Of a stretch of 64,000 nt of DNA, positions 11,160 through 21,212 are shown piece by piece (the stretch's first letter is position 1; every line of letters starts with the position of its first letter). The translations under genes and the position numbers were made by a program. The notes below the pieces were generated by a model. That model saw nothing but the letters and a program-made list of their open reading frames with translations, was not told where the DNA came from and did no database searches. This stretch comes from Capsicum annuum (Eukaryota; Streptophyta; Magnoliopsida; Solanales; Solanaceae), in contig NC_061118.1 of NCBI RefSeq assembly GCF_002878395.1, forward strand, positions 124,774,335-124,838,334, read 5' to 3'.

Positions 11160-11510
11160 AAGGTAACGGTTTTGCAAAACAATCCATGACCTCATGATAG
11201 TGAGATAACAATTCCATGCCCAGAATCACATCAAAATCAAGTATATACAGAATAATATGATCAGTATAAGTATCAATATCATTAACTTTCATGACACATG
11301 ATCTGAATACCCAATCCACAACTAAAAAATCACCTATGGGAGTAGGTACATGCTATGTCATAGATAATAAATCACTAGCCAACTCTAATAGTGGTGCATA
11401 ATAAGTTAAATATAAGAATAAGTAGATCCAGGAGAAAATAAAGCAAGAGATGACTTGCAGCATATCAAAATTGCACCTGTAACTATAGCATCCAAAGTCT
11501 CAGCCTCGAG
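11160..11510 (-). pseudogene. Element B aspartic protease remnant
   Basis: The minus strand gives LALFSPGSTYSYI, a stop, and later FDVILGMELLSHYHEVMDC. The family motif is LFDPGSTYSYV, so the catalytic Asp is Ser here. The order gag zinc knuckle, protease, RT is kept. Confidence 0.82.
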
Positions 11511-12830
11511 CCTAGAATGTATGGCATACAACTGACCATGCTCGCCACTTGGTTTTGCACCTAAACAGCCACCTACCCTGCCTGCCTGAGTACTAGCTCG
11601 AGCTCCCTGGTAACCACCTCTACGACCTCACGCCCCAACCCTACCTAAAGGGGAAACTGCCCTAATGGGAGTAGCTCCCTGGGCTAAAATAACCATCGCC
11701 CCACGACTAGTGCACACTCTATAGAAATGATAAAAAAGTCCACAATCAAAACATAACTAATAAGAAGAACCATAACTCACATAACGGGATGATCCGACCT
11801 AACTGCCACACCTGACTTGGCCTACAGATGAACCTCTCTTAGACTGATCACCACCCTTATTAGGACGCCCACTAGAAATAAACTTATCCCCATCAGCTGT
11901 GTGAAGAGCTTCCTGAACTGGTCGACTCTGAGGCTGAAAAAATAGATGCATAGGATGCCCAACATAAGAAATACCACCTCTGAACTGGGAAATACAATGA
12001 TTCCCATAAAATCTGCCCTGATACTTAGGCCTCTTATCACGACCCTCACACTACATGTCCTTTATCACCCTAGCATTATCAGTAACCTTAGCAAATGTTA
12101 TACCAGAAACCACCAAACTTTTAGTAGCCATCCTAATAGGAAGTCTCAATCCTCTTATGAAGCAGCAAAACCTCTCATACTCCATACTAAGATAGCAGTC
12201 CCATGACTAGCCAATTCATAGAAATGAGCCTCATACTCAGTGAATGTTATCAAATCTTGTTCCGACCTACAGAATTGATCTTTCAAACAATCTCTAAGGC
12301 TACCAGGCATGAACTTTTCTAAGAACATCTCAAAGAATTAATCCTAAGAGAGAGGGGAAGATACTACTAGTCAAGAACTCATAAAACCCTTCCATCAGTG
12401 CTTAGTAGACAAGTCCAATTGAAATATGGTATCATCTACACCACAAGTATCCATAAGGCCTAATCCACAAAGCCTATCCTCACAAGTAGTCAGAAACTCA
12501 TATTCATTCTCTCCAGGAGCACCAGCAATTCTAGGGGGAGCCAACTTCAATAACCTACACAATATTTTTTGCTCCTCAATAGAAATAACAGGCTGGGTCC
12601 TAACTGGCTGAACAACCATCGGCTGAACAACTTCTAGAATAGGAAGAACCTCAACTCTAGGAGCTGCAGCTGTAGGCTGCACTCCTGCTCTAGTAGTTTG
12701 TGAACCATTAATAAAAGTAAATAATAGAACAAAAGCATCTCTAAGCAAAGAAGAGGGAATGAATCCTGGTTGAGCCCGGGCTGACAAGTGGTGGAGTCTT
12801 TAGCTCGGGTGTAGGAATAGGGTTTGGGGG
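11511..12830 (-). pseudogene. Element B gag remnant with intact zinc-knuckle motif
   Basis: The N-terminal part of gag (12395-12787) is open for 130 codons and contains PPRIAGAPGENEYEFLTTCE, then DRLCGLGL, a capsid motif of this gypsy group. Farther on, positions 11712-11753 encode CFDCGLFYHFYRVC, a complete C-X2-C-X4-H-X4-C zinc knuckle for RNA binding. A Gly/Arg-rich stretch (GRRGGYQGARASTQAGRVGG) follows. Stops and shifts separate the blocks. Gag would form the particle that packages element RNA. Confidence 0.88.
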
Positions 12831-13000
12831 AGGTACAACCTTATACCGAACTGGGGATAACTCACGAGTTTAGGTCTCCGTACAAACCTTGTGTATCACT
12901 GAAGCACTAGCCCTAGGAATCTACAAAAGAGTAAAGTCAATAAAATATCCTACAAACCAACTCAGACTCTTAGCATAATGTGAATGAAATAAGTGAAGGA

Positions 13001-13027
13001 CTCCTAAGAATCTTCCATAGCCTCCTT
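13001..13027 (-). promoter_or_regulatory. Leader box 2 of element B
   Basis: The minus strand reads GGAGGCTATGGAAGATTCTT then AGGAG, 86 bases downstream of the primer-binding site. Five other elements in the window have a similar box at the same distance. Its function is unknown; an RNA packaging or dimerisation role is an inference. Confidence 0.6.
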
Positions 13028-13063
13028 AAGATAGGAAATGGATGTCAATATTCTAATCTACAG

Positions 13064-13075
13064 GACTCTATTAGA
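13064..13075 (-). promoter_or_regulatory. Leader box 1 of element B
   Basis: The minus strand reads TCTAATAGAGTC, 37 bases downstream of the primer-binding site. It is the same word, with small changes, as in D, E, F, H and I. Confidence 0.6.
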
Positions 13076-13112
13076 CACTTGCTCTTATATCAATAATATT
13101 GGTGAAACCTAG

Positions 13113-13124
13113 GCTTTGATACCA
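13113..13124 (-). other. Element B primer-binding site (initiator tRNA-Met type)
   Basis: The plus strand GCTTTGATACCA is the complement of TGGTATCAAAGC, one mismatch from TGGTATCAGAGC, the sequence complementary to the 3' end of plant initiator tRNA-Met. It lies 5 bases from the LTR edge at about 13130. Confidence 0.88.
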
Positions 13125-13867
13125 ATTTTTCACGACCTCATTTGGAGTCATGATGGCACCTACCACACCTGATTGGTAGGTAAGCTGATATCGTAACCCA
13201 GAGATAATGCAATAAGTTACCTTGGTAAGAACGTCTATTATGGACAATATATGAACACAATATATAACAACAACATTTCGCAACTAAGGATAACGATATT
13301 CAAACAAAAATCCCATGACCTGATAGTATTGATACAAAAGCTTCTAAACTTGACAAGAGAAATTTACAATCTCAAAGTCTAAAATGTCCTAAGTAATCTC
13401 ATACATTTGTCTCAAAAGCAAAAGACAAACAAGGATAGAGGGGAGAGAGGGCAACTCGATCTCCCAGAGCTCACCCTATCTTCAAATATTCAATTAACAC
13501 AAACTAGCTCAACAACAGTAACTAGAACCTGGGTCTGCACCAGAAAAGTTCATAAGTGTAGTATGAGTACCAAAATATAAGTACTTAGAAGGCATCATCA
13601 GCCCACTAAGTTCAAATATAATGTAAAGATGCTATAAAGTAAGACAATAATCTTAAACTCAATGGATAGGATCAAACCTGAATATTCTTTGATACCACTG
13701 TAACAACATCTATACTACTAAAACAATAGTATGACATACTATCTCAATATACACCATAATCTCCATAAAAACTGAGTATCATTTCAAAAGCATAAAGCCA
13801 TATACACAATAACAAGGCATCTACCTTCCATAATCATCATCAATCATCTTTAGAACATAAACACAAA

Positions 13868-14035
13868 AACTTAAAATGATGTCCCATACCATAAGGCGGC
13901 ACACGAAAGAGAGCACAACAAAGAACTTATCATGACATCCCATACCACCGGAGGGTACATAAGAAAACATCAAACAAGAACCCATCACGTCGTTCCATAC
14001 CACCAGAGAGTACACTAAAAGAATACAAATAATAA
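13868..14035. repeat. Tandem array (about 56-bp unit), right LTR copy of element B
   Basis: Units carry GTCCCATACCA followed by a CCGGAGGGTACA-like block. The array is collinear with 5185-5350. Confidence 0.7.
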
Positions 14036-14904
14036 TATAATAAATCACAACTACTCCATCAATTGCACAAAACTGTAGGTAGCATAACCCCACCAAGGCT
14101 CATTATCAAATTTCATTTTCAAATACCCATGCCATAATTTAATATAAAGAAAACAACATTGTCATAGAATAGACATGTAGTCATTAATTCTATAATTCAT
14201 TGATAAGCACTGCAAAGTTCATACTATTTAACCTTATTTTCCAAAAGTCAATAGATTACAAGCCTTATAAATACTAGTCATCAAATTGGGGAAAACCACA
14301 AGCCACCCATATTATAGGTTATTCAACCATCACAAGGTCATTCTTTAACTACCCTCATCATGATATAAGTTATCTATTAAGCCATGTCAACCTCACATAT
14401 TTGAAGATAATTTCACCAACCCTAATATAATACTTGGTCCATCATCACTAAGCATGTCAAAACCTTGAGGACAAATTTACATATTTTAATTAAGTAAAGT
14501 CCACCAACTAGTTTACTAGGTTTCTAGTCTCCAAATAGTAATCATATATTTTAGAAGTAACTAGTTATCACATAAGCCACCTTAATAGGCAAGATTTCAT
14601 AATATAACCTCCTATTCAAGTCAAGGATACATATGTATTTTGTTAACCCTTGATTCTGCGCAAGATTATTCATACCACTAAGTCTTAACTCAATATTAGG
14701 CATAGATTTTCTCTAGTTGCTAATTTAGCATCAACAAGGGTCGCACCTCTTATTTAGTGATTTTGATAAAAAAGTGACTTATAATTTTCCAAGAGAGACC
14801 TCATATTTCAAACACAAAGGCAGTTGGTCCCACACAGCCTAACCTTACAAATATCAATGCATATAAGTAAATTTGCCTCACACAGTATCGTAATATTCTT
14901 ATCT

Positions 14905-15135
14905 CTTCTAGATTCACCGGGCATCATCATCATATCACATATTTCTACGAATTCACCATGCATCATCATAATATTAATATATTCCTCTGTATTAACTGAG
15001 CATCATCATAATATCACATATAACTTTGGATTCACCGGGCATCATCATAATATCAACATATTCCTCCAGATTCATCGAGCATCTTCATAATATCACATAT
15101 TCCTTTGGATTCATCGGGCATAATCATAAATCATA
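14905..15135. repeat. Tandem array (39-bp unit), right LTR copy of element B
   Basis: GGGCATCATCAT-like words repeat about every 39 bases with linkers ATATTCCT and GGATTCA. The array is collinear with 6220-6440 but has diverged independently. Confidence 0.82.
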
Positions 15136-16893
15136 AGTCTCCCAATACAACAACATACATCCAAAAGCACAGCTGAAGATATAAATATACACAATGGTTC
15201 ACAACATAAGGAAGTAGGGATGTAGGATAACAGTAGCCATTTCACCTTATTAATAAGCTTTACACTTAATATGAGCATAAACAAAGAGCATCGGTATTTT
15301 AAAGACATGCACCCAAATCATATTTACAAGGTTTTTCAAGTCATAATCATAAGATAATCTGATAATTGAGTTCAACCATCACAACTCCTTACATATAGTT
15401 GTGGCAATCACCTCATATCTTTGTCGCTAAGCATTTACTTAGTTCAAGCTTAAGGTGGGTCATGTCCCACTTCAAAATCCCTAAAATACCAAGCTTACTA
15501 ACACAAGTCTAGCTTCTACCTGAAATTAGGCTAAGTCATCTATACCTCACCATAAGGGCTTACCAATCCTTTTTAGGTCTATAGGGAAAGTCTCTTCAAG
15601 AATCCTTTCTAAGTCAGTGCAACACCAAGGTCATCTCTTATCTAGGAATTATATTGGTAAAAACACTCCTAAGGATAGAGAAGTACACCATTCATGTCTT
15701 CATAGAACAACTATAGTGTTCTCACACTAGTCATGAGACAACAAATAAGATAGCCAAGATCCTAGACTAAGGGTAAAAAATAATATCTTACAAATTAATA
15801 GCCTATAACAATTAATAAATACCAAGTTCACCATTTAATCAACTATAATCTAAATTCCCCTCCCAATCTTGCAAAATATCAATAATTATATTTCAAATAA
15901 GCTCAATCTAGTCTACAGGTAAGCCTAACCTACCTTGAATCCAAGCAACTCATGAAAAAATAAACGTTTCCTTTCTTTTTTGCTAAGCGTCCTCTTCCGC
16001 AAGTAATGCTATAAAAAAATACTATCTAAGTATAACAACAAGAATGACAATATCTATTATAGCACCATTATGCCATGGGTTTTCAAAAGGACACCAAAAC
16101 TCCAATTAGGTTTTACCCTTGGAAAGGAGTTTCCAAGACCAACCCATATCCTAACTATCTTTAGGGAATTAAAATCCACAAGTAATTTGAGTCAATCACT
16201 CAATCTTGGGGATATAATTGACCCTCAATTTTTTAGGGGTTTTGAGCAAGAAACCATGCAATCAATACCAAATTAGAGGTGTTCTTACCTTAGATTGTAG
16301 CAAGAATCAACCACAAAAGTTGTTTAAGCACCAATTCAACCCACAATACACACTTAGAATATTTTACACTCCATTAAGGTTTCTATGTTAAAAGGGAGGC
16401 ACAAAATGGAAAATTCATGCAATATAGAACTTAAATAGGGTCCAACTAGCCCTTTGATGGCACGATCGAGGCCCCTATGTAACCACAGTCGCAGTCTTGT
16501 GGTCGCACCTCCTTGTCGTAGTTGCAGCACCTCGGTGTATGCTATGCATGGTTGAAGGTTAGAATTTGGTTTAGAGCTTTGGCCAATGTCTCGGGATGCA
16601 TTATGGGCCTATTTCAAATAAATAAGGTATGAAACCCATTATTTTAGACATTTCAGATACGTTGGCAAAGTTGGATTTCACATACAAGGCTTTTTTACTA
16701 AAGTTTTTGCTTAGTGGTCCATTTAGGACAATAAAGACTTCAAATTGAGAAAAAGGGTTCTAAAACCCAAATAAACTGTCAGGGAACCAAACTATTAGTT
16801 ATCGAAAGTCATTAAATACTTGGGATGGGTATGGAGAAACTCTATCAGAGGAAGTAAGCAAGAATATAGCTGTTGACCTGAAGGATCATTACA

Positions 16894-17420
16894 TTATGTA
16901 TATATAATTTTTGTGCATATGATTTTGACTAGTATACTACATTGGCTTTATTTTATCACTTTCCCTGGGTTACATTCCAATTCTTATCCCACTGATCATC
17001 CCTAGGCTCTACATTAGTTCATGATGTTGGATTTGACGGGTGTACTGTTGCTCCTGTGCATTATTAGGTGATTTGGTACTCTTATGGATCTACTTTGAAG
17101 TAGTGATCCTCTATCTTTCAGAAGGCCCTATCATTTCACTTGTTTCTTTGTTGTTTTAAGACTTGTTTAGCATTCTACTTTGGATTATTTTTGGTCATAA
17201 TAGGGAACATATAACGACTTAGTTTGATAGTCTAATTTTAGAGGTTTTTGTGGAAAGTGTGGGTTTGAATATTGGTTTTGACCTATCCTTCTTATTACTC
17301 TTTGGTTGGCTTTAGCTATACTTTTTATTATGTATTTTATGTTAGGATGATAAGTATATTCTCCAGCTCACGGTGGGCTTGAGATACCCATTATGACTTG
17401 GCCTGGTTTGGGTCATAACA
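16894..17420 (+). repeat. Element A 3' LTR, right part
   Basis: The sequence resumes after element B and ends with a typical gypsy LTR terminus: GGTGGGCTTGAGATACCCAT, then TATGACTTGG, ending GGGTCATAACA at 17420. Together with 3739-4489 it makes one LTR of about 1.28 kb interrupted by B. Confidence 0.75.
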
Positions 17421-17910
17421 TGTCGAAATATCAAGCCTAACCATTTGGTTAGTTAATGGATGAACCTCTAAGGATAAAGGCCTCTCCTAGGTCAAATGAT
17501 TTGCCAAACTACCCATGATAGTCAACTTTCGGCCCAAGGCATCTGCAACCACATTAGCCTTGATTGGTTGATAGAGAATAGTCAACTTATAATGCTTAAA
17601 AAATAAAGCTAATGATACTGCCTCATATCAAGATCCCACTGGCTAAAGAGGTACTAAAGGATAAAATGATTTAAGAAAATCTCACAACGTACTCCATACA
17701 AGTAGTGCCTCTACAACATTAGAGCAAAAACAATCGCGTACAACTCTTAAATCATGGGTGGGGTAATTTTTCTTATGGGGCTTTAACTAACTAGAAGCAT
17801 CAGCAATAACCTTACCCTTATGCATCAACCCAACACCTAAACCAACACATAAAGCATCACAAAAACTGGTAAAACCCATGCTCCACTTGGGTAAAGTCAA
17901 GATGGGAGCT
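17421..17910 (-). pseudogene. Element C RNase H remnant
   Basis: The minus-strand translation shows FCDALCVGLGVGLMHKGKVI, HKKNYPTHDL and, at the end, KANVVADALGRKLTIMGSLA, the closing block of the gypsy RNase H and the linker to integrase. The last recognisable words are LTNQMVRLDIS at the junction with element A. Stops occur throughout the middle. Confidence 0.85.
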
Positions 17911-18800
17911 GAAGTCAACAAGTTCTTAAGATTTTGGAATCTCGCCTTATAAACATCAGGCCACTGAAAAGAAATTTCATCTGAGTCAACTGTGTTAACG
18001 AAGCTGTAATAGATGAAAAAAACTCAATAAAATGCCAATAATAACTTTCCAAGCCAATAAAACTCCAAATCTCGATGAGCAAAATGGGTCTAGCCTAACC
18101 ATAAATTTCTAAAATCTTAGCTGGATCAATCATAATACCCTCCTTAGTCACTACATAACCCAAGAATGAAACAGACTCTAACAATAATTCACACTTAGAG
18201 AATTCGCATACAACTTCTCATCCTTCAATCTTTGAAGCACAATCTGCAAATATTTCTCATGCTCAGCCTCACTCTTAGAACAAACAAAGATATCATCTAG
18301 AAATATAATAATAAAGGTATCCTGATATGATTGAAACACCTAGTTAATCAACTCTATGAATGTGACTAGGGTATTGGTCGACCCAAAAAACATGACCAAG
18401 ATCTTAAATGAACATATCGAGTCTGAAAAAGGCTATCTTCAGAATATTCGAAGCTATAATCCTCGAATAGTGATACCCAAATCTGTAATCAATCTTTGAA
18501 AACATCACGACACCATAAAGTTGATCGAAAAAATCATCAATATGAGGAAAATGATACTTATTCTTGACCGTCACCTTACTCAATTCGTGATAATTGATAA
18601 ACATCCTTTAGACCCTACCTTCTTTTTCACAAACAAGATAGGTGCACCCCTCACCCCAAAGTGATACCATAGGTAGGATAAGTCCCTAATCCTATAACTA
18701 GTCCTTCAATTTCTTTAACTCTTCTGGGGCCTTCCTATAAGGAGGTATAGAAATGGGCTTGGTGTCTATCTTAACATCAATGGCAAAATTAATATAATGC
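17911..18800 (-). pseudogene. Element C reverse transcriptase remnant
   Basis: The block at 18404-18604 reads INYHELSKVTVKNKYHFP and FSKIDYRFGYHYSRI, keeping the first catalytic Asp. At about 18280-18325 the minus strand reads IIIFLDDIFVCSK, so the FxDD pair is also present. Frames differ between blocks and stops interrupt them. The thumb block with WSGYYIGFES-like words precedes RNase H. Confidence 0.87.
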
Positions 18801-18999
18801 GGAGGGATACCAAGAAAATTCGTAGGAATAACATCTATCAGCTCACAGACATCATGAGTAGAATCCAAAGAAGGAGGTGGAGCAATACTAGTATCACAAA
18901 TATGAGCCAAGTTAAGCAAATATCCCCTTTCAACCAATATATGAGCCTAAATATAACATATAACCCTTTCAGGACCTGAATGAAGTGCACCATTTTAGG

Positions 19000-19420
19000 C
19001 TATCCTTAGCATACCCAGCAAAGCTAAAGTCACGATCTTAATATAACAATCTAGAAACAGATAGTAAGGAGCAAACAAATCCATACCCAAGATGTTATCA
19101 AAATAAACCATATCTAAGACAAGCAAATCTACCCAAGTCTCATGCCTATAAAAAGTCACAATACAAGATTAGTATACCCAATCCACCAATAAAGAATCTT
19201 CTACTATGGTAGATACTCGAATAGGATTATCAAGAGTCTCACTAACAAAATCAAAACCCATAGAAAAATATACACACATATAGGAGAAAGTAGATCTCGG
19301 ATCAAATAACACAGATGCATATTTGAAATAAATAAAGATGATACTTATGATCACAGAATTGAAGCAATTGTCTTTGGTCTTACGGGTATAGTATAGTACT
19401 GTCCCCAACTACCAACTGGT
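19000..19420 (-). pseudogene. Element C aspartic protease remnant
   Basis: The minus strand 19169-19408 reads ASVLFDPRSTFSYMCVYFS, then ETLDNPIRVSTIVEDSLLVD. The family pattern is VLFDPGSTYSYVS...PVYVSTPVGDSIVVD. The catalytic Asp is kept but the Gly of the D-x-G core is Arg, which would inactivate the enzyme. Confidence 0.85.
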
Positions 19421-20707
19421 TGAGTAACCCTGCGACTATAAATATAGGAAACAGTACCTCTACCTATTGCACCTCTAGTAGAACCTCTGCCTATTGCACC
19501 TCTAGTAGAACCTCTACCTGTTATAGCTGAAATAAGAGTAGCTCTAATCACACGATAGGGAATTTCCTTGGCCAAATAGCTAATATAATCACACACAAAG
19601 CAACCTTTATGACTAGACTCCATAGAAAGAGGTACCAACTGGCCCGGACGGCCACCCTGAACTACTGGACTAGAGGACCCATTACACAATCTCTACAAGG
19701 CTCCCTATATTAGCCTACCATGATACCCATGAGAACTTCTAAGATATCTACCTCAAGAATCTTGACCTATGAATTTACCAAAATAGCGCACCTTCTTGGC
19801 GGCTCCCTGAGATGCTTAAAGAATACCTATAGTCATCTTAGCATGATCCACTATGCTCCAGAAGGACTCTCCAAATATAACTATCTGAGATGTAACAAAC
19901 TAAAGACAGATATCCAAAACCTTTATGAGCTTACGGATCCTCTCAAACTTGGTAGTAATACTACCATAAGAATATCTAGAAAAGGCATGGAAGTGTGCCT
20001 CATAATCTGCAGTAGTTATGAACCCCTGCTCTGGGTGATCAAACTAATCTCTCATCTGATCCCTTATACTGTAAGGCATAAATCTCTCCAAAAAGGCATC
20101 AACAAACTGATCCTATGTCATCTTGGGATAATTAAGAGGTCTAAAACCAACAAGCGACCTCCACAAATCTCTACCAACATCTCTTAATGGATTTGTAGTA
20201 TAAGAAAACCAATGTGACTCGAGCAAACCAAAATTTTGTGACTTCTCCCAATAATCAGTAGAAACTTAAAGGCATCCTCGTACATAAAACCACTAACTCT
20301 AGGATGACCCAAATAAGTAGATATCTTAAACCCCTTCTAACCCTTAAAAGAAATCACTGTACTCATAGCAATAGAAGGTATAGTGAATCTGGCGGGCCCA
20401 GATCCTATTTGGGGAGGTAACATAGATAAAGTCCAAACTCTTGAAATCAAAATACCATACTCAGATGTTACTGTTGAAATAGGAATAATATTCAAGGTTT
20501 GAGGAATACCAAGATTAGAAGAATATTCATTGAAGGATCCACACATAGAATTAGAGGAGCACCAAGCAGATTCAAAGGAGCACCCTTTAAATGGGTCAAC
20601 AAGCGAACAAAAATCCCCTCCAACACAAGGGTAAAAGAACTTGGTGGAATTAAAGAAGGACGCTCACCTTCAATATGCTCAATATGAGGCTCAGAGGTCT
20701 CCAACAC
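19421..20707 (-). pseudogene. Element C gag remnant
   Basis: The C-terminal part (19351-19689) has a degraded zinc knuckle, CFVCDYISYLAKE, where the family has C-X2-C-X4-H-X4-C; the first two Cys remain but His is Tyr and the last Cys is Glu. A 27-bp repeat encoding GRGSTRGAI then occurs twice in a row, with a partial third. The N-terminal stretch near 20492-20707 is open but weakly conserved. A 155-codon open frame on the opposite strand (19720-20187) is only a shadow. Confidence 0.78.
19455..19530 (-). repeat. 27-bp tandem repeat in element C gag (GRGSTRGAI)
   Basis: The plus strand shows CCTCTAGTAGAACCTCT followed by CCTATTGCA, twice complete and once partial. It encodes an Arg/Gly-rich linker next to the zinc knuckle. 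Confidence 0.8.
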
Positions 20708-21212
20708 TACTCCTAAATGGGGAAATTAAAGTGCCCCTAATTTTTGCCCTTGGAAATTTCTAGATTCTTAAACTTTCTATTCATTATACTACTTACACCA
20801 TAAGTTGTATGGTGCAGTGATGAGACTAGGTACCCTAGTAAGATATTGGTTAGTGTGTTCATGGCCAAATTTTGTCATAGTTATGAGAGACTCGATACGA
20901 GTAGTTGCACTATAGTATTACTATTCTAGCTTATTTAGTCTCGTTTTAAGGATAACTTGTGTGCTTAAGGTGTTAATTATGATACAAAGAAGTAGATAAG
21001 TGCTGAAGGACATGATTACAATGGTTAAAAGTATTTTCCAACAAGTTTGTACTTAATGAAGTCATTTAGAGTTCAATCGAGATAACTAGTTTTACTAGCT
21101 TGAACTAGGTATGTATCTACTTCGTTTCATGATATTCTAGTGATTTTAATAAGTTCTAAATGTTTTAAAAGTATGATTATATGTGGAACAACTTATTGGT
21201 GATGTGAAAAGT
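20708..21212 (+). repeat. Element G, segment 1 (old LTR-like repeat; no gene seen)
   Basis: There is no coding potential here. The segment ends GGTGATGTGAAAAGT, and the sequence continues after element D at 40855 (AAAGTTAAATTTG). Removing D restores a continuous stretch. I take it to be part of an old LTR, possibly Athila-like because of the style of its far end at 44575, but no boundary is clear on the left, where it meets element C. Confidence 0.5.
21208..21212. repeat. Target-site duplication of element D, left copy (AAAGT)
   Basis: AAAGT lies directly before the LTR start TGTAATACC, and the identical AAAGT follows the right LTR at 40855-40859. Confidence 0.93.

Larger units (their letters stand above)
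4490..16893 (-). mobile_element. Element B: complete, decayed chromodomain gypsy with about 3.7-kb LTRs
   Basis: The segments 4490-8169 and 13130-16893 are the same sequence in the same orientation and flank a gag-pol region that reads on the minus strand. The primer-binding site lies next to the right LTR (5' LTR of the element) and a purine-rich tract next to the left LTR. Total length is 12.4 kb. LTR pairs of this length are larger than usual for chromoviruses. No clean 5-bp target duplication is left (CCCGA versus TTATG), which fits great age. It interrupts the 3' LTR of element A. Confidence 0.93.
13130..16893 (-). repeat. Element B 5' LTR (right copy)
   Basis: Second copy of the B LTR. 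On the minus strand it starts TGTAATGATCC at 16893 and ends at about 13130 beside the primer-binding site. It keeps both tandem arrays. Differences from the left copy are dense (substitutions and small indels), indicating an old insertion. Confidence 0.92.
17421..20707 (-). mobile_element. Element C: truncated gypsy gag-pol remnant
   Basis: The minus strand carries gag, protease, RT and RNase H in the order expected of Ty3/gypsy elements, without integrase, chromodomain or LTRs. The RNase H end (NVVADALGRKLTIMGSLA, then EVHPLTNQMVRLDIS) stops exactly where element A's LTR ends. The missing integrase half therefore probably lies left of the window, on the other side of element A. At the gag end the sequence joins unrelated DNA (G) near 20707. 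Confidence 0.87.

Noticed and set aside
19720..20187. 155-codon plus-strand open frame
   Set aside because: It is the antisense of the gag remnant of element C.
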